A stretch of DNA of 64,000 nt, from the NCBI GenBank assembly GCA_913031625.1, contig CAJWGB010000003.1:1-64000 (forward strand), in the 5' to 3' direction. The translations under genes were made by a program, and so were the position numbers. The notes under the pieces are model-generated. The model saw nothing but the letters and a program-made list of their open reading frames with translations. It had not been told where the DNA came from and did not search any database. Source of the DNA: an uncultured Planctomycetaceae bacterium (GTDB lineage: Bacteria; Planctomycetota; Planctomycetia; Planctomycetales; Planctomycetaceae). Below are positions 52,076 through 60,573 of the stretch, in pieces. How positions within the stretch are numbered: the first letter of the stretch is position 1; the number at the start of each line of letters is the position of its first letter.

Positions 52076-53155
52076 CTACCGTCGTCGGCCCTCACGCGAT
52101 CGACCGGAGCCTGACCGACCTGAGCGTCCCCCTCCTGGTCCCCCACGATCAATCTCTCCGTCACCGTCGCGGTCTTCACCATAGGGAACATCGGCTTCAA
52201 AGTAGATGTTGAGATTGCGGCCTTTGGTGACGTGTTCCGAGTAGACTTTCTTTTCGGTCGTCTTTGCGAATTCTCCATTGGCCGTCAGCATCGCTGTTTT
52301 GATTGCTGCATTCTCGGCGGTCAGGGGAAGTTGAGCCATGACCTTACCTTCAAGACCAAACTCTCCGGGTCTCACAAGCACGATCGACGGTTCATCTTTC
52401 AGTCCCTCGATCTTTTTCTTCCAGTCGGCCGATGAATCGAAGTCGATATGGAACCGTCCGATGATCGTTGGATCGTTTGCGACTTCTTTGAGGCTGCTCC
52501 GCAGCGGCTGAGTCTGCTCATCGCTTCCATGCACCAGAACAAGGACGCGTTGATCAGCGGACGCAACATTCAGTGCCTGACGGACACTGTGGAAGTCCTG
52601 CACGTTTGCGCGTGTCGTTTTCTCTTTTGCCGGATAGACGGCAGCCACTCGTTCGAGCTGCGCGACACAGGCAGCCGTGCTGCGTCCCAGGACATGCTCG
52701 GGCCCACGACCTGCTCTGGAAAGCCAGTCCTGTCCGTCGGGTGACAACAGACAGAAGGCGCTGTTTTCGAAGCGACCATTCAGAAACGTACGAACATATT
52801 TCTGATGCTCAGCACTCTCGTAGGAATCGATACGAACACACACGAAGTCACGAGTGGCTTCAATGAACTCATTAGATGCGAACAGACCGTTCTGCGTAGA
52901 GGTGTAGCCTGGTCAGAAGACGCCTGAAACGCCGTGACACTGGGTTGCGGCCGCCACAAACATGATCGGGCGCCCACTTCTCTTTGCTTCTGCGAGAGCG
53001 GTTTCCCATGTGGTGTACCATGCGATGCCCGGTTCACCGATGTCCAGCTCTGATGCGCCAAGGTCAGAGGGCCGCGGGCCACCCTGAGCCCATAACGGTG
53101 GTGCCAGCGCTACAAGTGTGCACAGGACCATCGGAATCCATTGTGTCGGTTTCAT
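52076..53155 (-). CDS. Candidate selenoprotein: secreted thioredoxin-like protein interrupted by one in-frame TGA
   Basis: ORFs 53215..52913 and 52843..52076 are in the same frame; TGA at 52915..52913 and no other stop to 52076. Signal peptide MKPTQWIPMVLCTLVALAPPLWAQG; WETALAEAKRSGRPIMFVAAATQCHGVSGVF[TGA]PGYTSTQNGLFASNEFIEATRDFVCVRIDSYE. Confidence 0.6.
52878..52895 (-). promoter_or_regulatory. Candidate bacterial SECIS hairpin
   Basis: RNA GC-A-GAAC-GGUCU-GUUC-GC: 6-bp stem with a single bulged A, apical loop GGUCU; loop starts 24 nt after UGA. Confidence 0.5.
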
Positions 53156-53404
53156 TGGAGATTTCCTGAGTTTCGGGCATCGATAAAGTCTGAAACGCGG
53201 TTCCGTGCCGCTCATCGACGTGCCATTCTCCCTTCAAACCCAATTTCCCTCCAATTGGGTCGCACGTTCTGCAGAAAGCGGTCTCGAAACGGTGTGTCTG
53301 AGCAGATTCCCGCATCGGGCCAGAGTTTGGGAGCTATGTTGAAGTGTGGCGTTTTGGTAACGCCCGGCATACCCCGCATAACCGCTTCAACTTGTCACGC
53401 CATC

Positions 53405-55144
53405 ATGGCAGATCCTTCCATAGAAGCCCCGCACTCAGCCGCAGGCTCGATGACTTCTCGATCACGCATGGCGGACGCAATCTGGCTGTGTTGTTTCCTG
53501 ATGGCAGGACTTGTCGTGATGTCGATTCACGGTGCGGATAATGACCTGTGGGGGCACGTGACTTATGGAAAGGACGTGCTGAGGGACGGATATCTGCACC
53601 CCACCACGACATGGTCATATGCGGTCGATGACTTCCGCTGGGTAAACCATGAGAACATTGCCGAACTCTCCATGGCTGCCGCCGACATGCTGGGGGGGCA
53701 GACTGGCCTGCTGCTGCTGAAATCTTTTCTCATTCTGGTAATCCTCGGCACGCCGGTCTTTGTTGCACGCCGCCAGGGAGCAGGACTGATTCCCTGTCTG
53801 GTGATTGTCGCCATGTTGGTGTTCAACATGGCGTTCCACTCGCTCATGAGGCCTCATCTGTTCAGCTACGCACTGTTTGTCCTGATGATGGCCGCATTGG
53901 TGACGGGGCTGCCCGGGGCAACAACTGATCGAGACAACACATGGAGATTCGGCAGGAGTTTGTGGTTCATTCCAATCATCCTGTGCGTCTGGACGAATGC
54001 CCACGGCGGCTATCTTGCCGGCCTTGCCATTCTTGCGGCATGGCTGGGGCTTGATGCGGGCGAATTGCTCATCAATCGCGACAGCCGCCTGCGGTCAACG
54101 GTCTATCACCATGCAATTCTGTTCTCCGTGAGTGTAGGGGCATGCCTGATAAATCCATACGGCCTTGAGCTTCATCGATGGATGCTTTCGTCGCTTGGCA
54201 GACAGCGTCCGGAGATCATGGAATGGGCGCCGTTGGCACTGTTGGAACTTCAGGGAGCTCCTTTCTGGGCGATGGTCTTCGCGGTTGTGCTGAGTCTCAG
54301 AAACTCAACAGCGGAGATTCGCTGGCCCGGCCTGCTCATGACGGGCCTTGTCGCGGTGATGGCGATTCTTCATCGCCGCCACTTGCCGTTCGTGGCAATG
54401 TCTCTGACGTTTGTCCTTGCTCCGCACCTGCAATCTGCATGGCAGGCGATTTGCCGGAGGATGGAGCAACAGGTGGAGTTGGCAGGTCAGAGTCCCGTTG
54501 CCCGTCGACCGCGTCTTGCCATGCCGGTTGCTGTTCTGATTGCACTTTGCTGTCTGCAGTATCCCAAACAGGCAATCCTGCCTGTGGAACGTGAAATCTA
54601 TCCGGTCAGCGCTATGGAGTTCATGGACCAGCATGATCTGTATGGCAATGTGTTCGTGACGTTTAACTGGGCTCAGTACGCCATTGGGGTTTTCTCAGAG
54701 AACAGTCCGGAGTCGCGAGTTGCCTACGACGGCCGATTTCGAACGTGTTACCCGCAACATATCATTGATATGTATTCGGATTTTGTTCTGGGAGATCTGC
54801 CTCCGACCGAACGATATCGTGAAGCAGCATCTGGCCCGTTTGATCCTGACAGGGCACTGGAGTTTCACTCCCCGGATCTTGTTCTGTTTGAACGCATGCG
54901 AGCGAACTGCATTGAGGTGATGGAACGAAACTCTGAGACATGGTGCCTGCTTTATCAGGACAGCAGAGCTCAGCTGTGGGGGCGTCGATCCATCTTCGAT
55001 GATCCAGCCTCTCCTCGGTACCTGCCGCAGGACCGGCGCGATATCAGCGATGAACTCCAGCACGGAATCGTTGAATGGCCAGCGATTCCGAAGTCGGCTG
55101 AGATCCCAGTGCGGGTTGCGCGAACTCGCGAGCTGGCTCTCTGA
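53405..55144 (+). CDS. Polytopic membrane protein (about 10 TM; hypothetical glycosyltransferase-like topology)
   Basis: Multiple hydrophobic segments; ATG at 53405 (MADPSIEAPHSAAG) within ORF from 53141. Confidence 0.75.
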   Translation: MADPSIEAPHSAAGSMTSRSRMADAIWLCCFLMAGLVVMSIHGADNDLWGHVTYGKDVLRDGYLHPTTTWSYAVDDFRWVNHENIAELSMAAADMLGGQTGLLLLKSFLILVILGTPVFVARRQGAGLIPCLVIVAMLVFNMAFHSLMRPHLFSYALFVLMMAALVTGLPGATTDRDNTWRFGRSLWFIPIILCVWTNAHGGYLAGLAILAAWLGLDAGELLINRDSRLRSTVYHHAILFSVSVGACLINPYGLELHRWMLSSLGRQRPEIMEWAPLALLELQGAPFWAMVFAVVLSLRNSTAEIRWPGLLMTGLVAVMAILHRRHLPFVAMSLTFVLAPHLQSAWQAICRRMEQQVELAGQSPVARRPRLAMPVAVLIALCCLQYPKQAILPVEREIYPVSAMEFMDQHDLYGNVFVTFNWAQYAIGVFSENSPESRVAYDGRFRTCYPQHIIDMYSDFVLGDLPPTERYREAASGPFDPDRALEFHSPDLVLFERMRANCIEVMERNSETWCLLYQDSRAQLWGRRSIFDDPASPRYLPQDRRDISDELQHGIVEWPAIPKSAEIPVRVARTRELAL

Positions 55145-55262
55145 GGCTGCCGTTGCCGGTCGAGTCTTTCCACCATTCGGCCTGCACCGTTGTCTTTCCG
55201 TCGCTGCGCAGCAAAATGCAGCCTCCTGTGAGACTTCACCACACTCGTGACCCGGCCATCGA

Positions 55263-55955
55263 ATGGCGTCTAAAAGCATTATTGTTTCCCCTGGAATCCG
55301 CGAACGCACGGTTGTATTTGATGGCGGTCGAATTGAAGAAGTGCCCGACGACTGGGCTCATCTTCCGCCCGGCGATGCAACATGGACGCGTCGTGTTAAG
55401 GCAGCCGGGCCGTCATGGACCGTGCAGGAGAAGCGTGGCCGCAAGACGTTTGGTCGAGGGATCTACGCTCCGGCTGCCACAATCAAGCAGGTGAAGGATG
55501 ACCTTGATGCAGAACGATCGACGGAGAAGTATCAGAAGCAGCGCGCGGCACAGGTTCGTCGTCGGGAGCAACAGCAGACGGAGTATGTCGAAGATTTTCA
55601 TGGTGCCGTTGTCACGTTTCTCAGATTCCACGAGCGGTATCGGGAGATCGCACGACAGCTGGCCACTCAGGTCACTGTACACGCAACGCCGGTCGGCAGC
55701 GGAACAGTGGCGAGAACAAAGAGGATTCCGATTGAGGAGCGTGCCGAGTCAGCCGTGATCGCATGGTTGCGTCATCAGACAACCGGCTATGACCAGATGA
55801 GTATCCCTCGAGTCCGCGGCAAGCGACGTGAGGTCAGACGAATGCTGGCAGAACGATCGAGAGCTCTGCTGAAGAAGTATCGGGACGGTCTTGATGTCCC
55901 GTCGAGTTGCCCGCTGCGACAGGCACTCAACCAGGTTAGGCCAACCGTATTATAA
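55263..55955 (+). CDS. DUF2293 domain protein
   Basis: 230 aa; AESAVIAWLRHQTTGYDQMSIPRVRGKRREVRRMLAERSRALLKKYR. Confidence 0.75.
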   Translation: MASKSIIVSPGIRERTVVFDGGRIEEVPDDWAHLPPGDATWTRRVKAAGPSWTVQEKRGRKTFGRGIYAPAATIKQVKDDLDAERSTEKYQKQRAAQVRRREQQQTEYVEDFHGAVVTFLRFHERYREIARQLATQVTVHATPVGSGTVARTKRIPIEERAESAVIAWLRHQTTGYDQMSIPRVRGKRREVRRMLAERSRALLKKYRDGLDVPSSCPLRQALNQVRPTVL

Positions 55956-56104
55956 AAGCCCGCAGGGGACTGTGACCTTTTCGCTTACATGTCAGGAATT
56001 ACATCTGCTGTTGCAGGGTGGCTGACTGGAATGTGGCCATGCTGATGGTTTCTGTGAGCCCGGCGGGGTGTCCTGTGGATCCGGGTTCTGCGAGCCCGAC
56101 CTGA

Positions 56105-58201
56105 TTACTTCGGCAGAAACTGGACACCATCAACGATCACGTATCCGTCGGCGCCATCGTTCCTGACAACCACTTTCGCCTGCTCCCCAAAATTAAATTT
56201 CCCCAGAGATACGAAGAGTTCATCGATGGGAGCGGCTTTCTTTTGATTGATCCGAGTTGTTAATACGCCGTCGCGGTGGTGAACTTCAACAAGCGTATTG
56301 CTGGCTCGGTTGGCGTTTGGGGTGTAGGCAAATCGAACTTCGTATTGGCCTGACTGAGGTAGCTTCGCATTGAATGTGGCGGAGCACTTCCCGTCCCGCT
56401 TGTCTCCGTCGTGCAGGTAGCTGACGCCCAGCCACTTCTTCCATGAGGTGCTGGGCCCCCATGGTCCTGTGAGTTGAGCGTCAATGTCGTCAATGACGAT
56501 TCCCGGAAGCTTGCGAGGGTCAATTCCTGCGCCACTGACCACAACTTTGTACGAAAGGACCTGACCATCCTTTTCGAGTTGCTGCCTGAGCAGTTCATAA
56601 GACAGGTCCTGAACAGCCAGATTTCTGTCGATTGCCATGCAGGCAGCAGTCGCACCGCTCTGTCCAAGGATCATAAACACGGGTTCCATCCGGATAGATC
56701 CGAATGCAATGTGTGAACTGGAGACACAGACCGGAACAACAAGGTTGCTGCATTCGCGTTTTTTTGGCAGCAGTGATCCCAGTGCAATTTCGTAGGGTCG
56801 GCAGCCGACTCCAATATCACCTTCGTTTTGCACGTAGCCTTCGGGCGTGATGTAGCGCTGGACGTTGTGGGAATCGATCGTGTAACTGCCCATGCCGACG
56901 GACTCAGGGGTGGGCTTCCGTTTTAACAATTCGTTTTCGGTCATGACGAAGCGGCCCGTCATGCGGCGTGCTTCACGGATATAAAGCTGGTGCGGCCAGT
57001 TGCTGTTGTCAGTGAACTCATCTTTGGCCAGTCCCCATTGCTGCATCCTGTTTCGGATCTTCTCAGGCACCCGCGGGCTGTTGGCGACGAAGTACATCAG
57101 GCCCTGCTGGTACTCTTCGTGATCACGAATAATCTCACGGCGCCGTTCATAGCTGGCTGTGGGGTAGTCATAGTTGGCGCCGATATTGTCGGTGCTCATG
57201 GGGCCATGGTTGTTGGTGTCCGTTTTTGAGTTGGGGATGGGATCAAATTTACGGAAGCCCTCATCCCACCCGGTTTCAAAAATGCGAGCAAGTAGCTCAT
57301 ACCGTTTTGGGTCGTAGTTGTCGGGCTTTGGAAAGGGAACTCTGTTCTCCGGAACGTTGGTGAGGCACATGCGAAAGCAATATGCCTGAACTCGGTGATC
57401 TCCCGCATGCTTCCGGCCGGGGTGTTCCGTCGAGACATGTGGGAGGACGCCACTGTCTGGATCACCCGGAACGATATAGGGCGAGATTCTCTGTTTGCCG
57501 GGAATCGCGTCGAAGTGGTGACCATGGTGGAGTGTGCCGGTTTGAACACCATTCCATTCTTCGCCGTAAACATCTTTTCCTTCGCGTCCGACATGAAAGG
57601 ACACTCCGGCCGCGGCCATCAGATCGCCCTCATAGGTGGCATCGATGAACATTCGTCCGTGAAATTGATTTCCACTGAGCGTCTCGAAGGAAACGATTCG
57701 GTTCCCATCTTTTTCAACACCGCCGTTTCGATTCAACCATTCGTTGCGGAGCACAGGAATTCGATAGTCACGGATGAGGTCTTCAAATACTTTTTCAGCA
57801 ACGTGCGGTTCGAAGATCCACATCGTTCTCTGGCCGCCGTCGACGGCAACTGTGCCCTGCCCTTTGTCTCCATACGTTTCCTTCTTCTGGAAAGTCCATG
57901 CTTCAGGCTTCTGATATTCCTTCCAGACACGGTGGTAGAAGTTCCGAGCCAGTCCACCAATGACTTCCTTACGCCCCGTATCAGTCCATCCGAGACCTCC
58001 GCTTGTGAGGCCTCCCAGATGTTGGTCGGGTGACACGACAATGGCCGTCCGGCCCATGCGCTTCGCCTGAACCGCGGCGATAATCGCTGCGGACGTCCCG
58101 CCATAGACAATCACGTCTGCTGAGTGCTTCGTCGTTACCTCGGATGCCGAAACCGTCGACGAAAGAAACAGAACGGTTACAACAAGACGCAATGCTGGCA
58201 T
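56105..58201 (-). CDS. Secreted FAD-dependent oxidoreductase (FAD_oxidored/PF12831-like)
   Basis: ADVIVYGGTSAAIIAAVQAKRMGRTAIVVSPDQHLGGLTSGGLGWTD; FIDATYEGDLMAAAGVSFHVGRE. Start MPALRLVVTVLFLSSTVSAS (58201). Confidence 0.88.
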   Translation of the reverse strand: MPALRLVVTVLFLSSTVSASEVTTKHSADVIVYGGTSAAIIAAVQAKRMGRTAIVVSPDQHLGGLTSGGLGWTDTGRKEVIGGLARNFYHRVWKEYQKPEAWTFQKKETYGDKGQGTVAVDGGQRTMWIFEPHVAEKVFEDLIRDYRIPVLRNEWLNRNGGVEKDGNRIVSFETLSGNQFHGRMFIDATYEGDLMAAAGVSFHVGREGKDVYGEEWNGVQTGTLHHGHHFDAIPGKQRISPYIVPGDPDSGVLPHVSTEHPGRKHAGDHRVQAYCFRMCLTNVPENRVPFPKPDNYDPKRYELLARIFETGWDEGFRKFDPIPNSKTDTNNHGPMSTDNIGANYDYPTASYERRREIIRDHEEYQQGLMYFVANSPRVPEKIRNRMQQWGLAKDEFTDNSNWPHQLYIREARRMTGRFVMTENELLKRKPTPESVGMGSYTIDSHNVQRYITPEGYVQNEGDIGVGCRPYEIALGSLLPKKRECSNLVVPVCVSSSHIAFGSIRMEPVFMILGQSGATAACMAIDRNLAVQDLSYELLRQQLEKDGQVLSYKVVVSGAGIDPRKLPGIVIDDIDAQLTGPWGPSTSWKKWLGVSYLHDGDKRDGKCSATFNAKLPQSGQYEVRFAYTPNANRASNTLVEVHHRDGVLTTRINQKKAAPIDELFVSLGKFNFGEQAKVVVRNDGADGYVIVDGVQFLPK

Positions 58202-58439
58202 TTCAGGATTCCCTGGTAGAAATGAACTGCGGCAGATTGTAGCACTACACGACGAGTCTGCTCCTCCGCGAGAACCAGTCCGCTGGAATATGCGCAACGT
58301 GTGTCTCTCTGCACGCAGCATCCCGGAGAAGGCTGGGGACGGCCCTGCCGAGGCATAAGATACACAGTCATCCTCTCAGCTTCCGAATTCAGGTCTGCCC
58401 CACCCTGCAGATTTATGCGCACCACAGGAGTTCCATTCA

Positions 58440-58920
58440 TTAAACGTCTGCAATGCAGCGAAGGTCCGGAAGGAATACGCTGCTTCTGCGAGGAGACGCC
58501 AAACCGAAATCGATGCGCGATTGCTAATCCGCCACTCGTTTCGCGCTGCCGAGCAGCAGCCGAACTTCTTCAGGTCCGCTGAAGCCCGTCCGCGCTTCCG
58601 CACGACACGATGACTGGCTTTCAACAGATGAACTACTCGATCGCGGTGAGCGGCTGCTGTCAACAGATGGGAGACTGTGCTGCATACTGCCCATCGAACA
58701 GGAGCAGCATGTCTGTGACGTCGCAAAGGCTCGAGGGTTGTTTGTGCAGAGAAGATGCCGAATCAGACCCCGGCCCGAAAAGGATCCTCATCGCGCCATG
58801 CTGGCGTTTGCCACGAGTGAGTCGTCGGTACAGGAGACAGAACTGGCAATTGAAGTTGAGCGTCATTTCCCGACGCCAGAGTACAGAGCTTTGACCTCCG
58901 AGTTTCTGTTGAAGCATTAG
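58440..58920 (+). pseudogene. Frameshifted remnant of a TrmN6/YfiC-like tRNA1(Val) (adenine-N6)-methyltransferase
   Basis: Frame 58563: ...RAAEQQPNFFRSAEARPRFRTTR*; frame 58588: ARHDDWLSTDELLDRGERLLSTDGRLCCILPIEQEQHVCDVAKARGLFVQRRCRIRPRPEKDPHRAMLAFA...ELAIEVERHFPTPEYRALTSEFLLKH*. Confidence 0.6.
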
Positions 58921-59006
58921 GGGGCTCCATCTGTCCCGGGAGTGGACTTCGCCAGAACTCTTTGCGGTCCACCGCAAGCCAGAACTCCGCAATGCCTTTG
59001 CTGCCC

Positions 59007-59699
59007 CTAATCTCCGTCTGCACTCTCTTCCGCAGCCTCTTCAAGCTGCGGCAGAAACCGTTGCGCGACGCCTGCGATCAGGACGGGCAGGACGATCGAG
59101 ATGCCAAGAGCGAGCGGCATGCTGTTTCGCTGGGCGGCATATTCGCCGAAGACCGAGTACGCGATCGCGATCCCAAGATTACTCAGGAGTACAGCCGGCA
59201 GGAAACGCCGCCATGCGAGCCGGTGGATTCCGGCAATCAGGACGCTGGCTTCGGCAAAGACGGGCATCGCGCGAGTCAGCATCAGGATGAGTGGTCCGAA
59301 TCGGTCGTTCAGCGATTCCATCCGCTTCAGATCCTCTTCTTTGGTAAACCACGTTGCGAATCGCTGCCCCCATTTTCGGGCCATCGCAAACCCGGCCGCC
59401 GCACCCAGCGAGAGCCCCAGCCATGCGGCAAGGGTTCCGAGCCATTTTCCCAGTTGCCCACCGGCCAGTGTCATCACCACACTGCTGGGAATGGGGAGGA
59501 AAATGTCGGTGGACAGCAGACCGACCACGAGTCCGGCGGTTGCGATCGGGGGCGGGGGATCATTGCGGACATCCTCCAGCCACCCCTGAAATGACTCTCC
59601 GAACAGGAGAAATGGGAGGACGGGGACCAGAAGGACCACGCACATCAGCGGAAATGTGCGAAACAGTTCTTTCATCCGTGGGAGGCCCAGGAAGTTCAA
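59007..59699 (-). CDS. VTT/DedA-SNARE-associated (TVP38/TMEM64-like) membrane protein
   Basis: 230 aa; FLPIPSSVVMTLAGGQLGKWLGTLAAWLGLSLGAAAGFAMARKWG...LTRAMPVFAEASVLIAG. Confidence 0.85.
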   Translation of the reverse strand: MNFLGLPRMKELFRTFPLMCVVLLVPVLPFLLFGESFQGWLEDVRNDPPPPIATAGLVVGLLSTDIFLPIPSSVVMTLAGGQLGKWLGTLAAWLGLSLGAAAGFAMARKWGQRFATWFTKEEDLKRMESLNDRFGPLILMLTRAMPVFAEASVLIAGIHRLAWRRFLPAVLLSNLGIAIAYSVFGEYAAQRNSMPLALGISIVLPVLIAGVAQRFLPQLEEAAEESADGD

Positions 59700-59980
59700 A
59701 TCGGGCGGACCAGTATATCTGAGCGGAAATTTGGGAAGAGTTGGACCTGGTCTGGACGGGAATCACCAGAAAAACGCTGATTCCTGAAGAATTGGACCAT
59801 GCCCGACGGTGTAATGGGTGCCCGCCTGATTCGTCCCGTATCCTCCCGAAAATGGGGACGCGTATGCCGAGTCTGCGGACCCCGCCAAATTGTGTCCCGC
59901 CTGTTGACCCTTCCAGCAACTCGTAAAGAATAATACGCCCGCCCTGTCCCCTGGCGGATGCGATAGATCCGGTTCAGATT

Positions 59981-60538
59981 ATGCGTGCTCAAATTATTCA
60001 ACTCTGCATTTTTGCGATGGTTGCCAGCCTGTCCGGCTGCGGCTTTGAAGCTGAGGTGCAGACCTACAAGGTTGAATCGGAGCAGTACAGCACCACCAAT
60101 GACTTTGTGCATGAGTTCGCGTTGCCCGAGTTTGACTCGCCGAAGGGCTGGAAACAGACTTCCAACGACGAGTTCAGCAAACTGGCCTTTGAGGTGGGGA
60201 CGGGAGCAAACTCTGCCCGCGTGACCGTGACCAAACTCGGTGCTTCAATTCCGATTGCTCAGCATGTGAGTCGCTGGGCCGGTCAGATCAAGCTCCAGAT
60301 CACGGAAGACACGACTCCGCGAGATGTGGAGTGGAAGTCGTTTGCGGGTCACCGCGGACTATATGTTCATCTGGAAGGCCCAAGAGAAGCGATCGCCGGC
60401 GCCATTGTGGAAGTTGAGCAGTCGCTTTGGTTCTTCAAGATGCGAGGGTCTGTGTCGGCAGTTGACCGGCACGCCGAGGAAATGAAAGAGTTCTGCAACA
60501 GCACGAAGAACTTTCCACAGAAGAAATCTGCGTCCTGA
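59981..60538 (+). CDS. Putative lipoprotein, hypothetical
   Basis: 185 aa; lipobox SLSGC near the N-terminus. Confidence 0.7.
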   Translation: MRAQIIQLCIFAMVASLSGCGFEAEVQTYKVESEQYSTTNDFVHEFALPEFDSPKGWKQTSNDEFSKLAFEVGTGANSARVTVTKLGASIPIAQHVSRWAGQIKLQITEDTTPRDVEWKSFAGHRGLYVHLEGPREAIAGAIVEVEQSLWFFKMRGSVSAVDRHAEEMKEFCNSTKNFPQKKSAS

Positions 60539-60573
60539 CGCAGAAATTGGTATTTGCCAGACAGGATTGCAGC

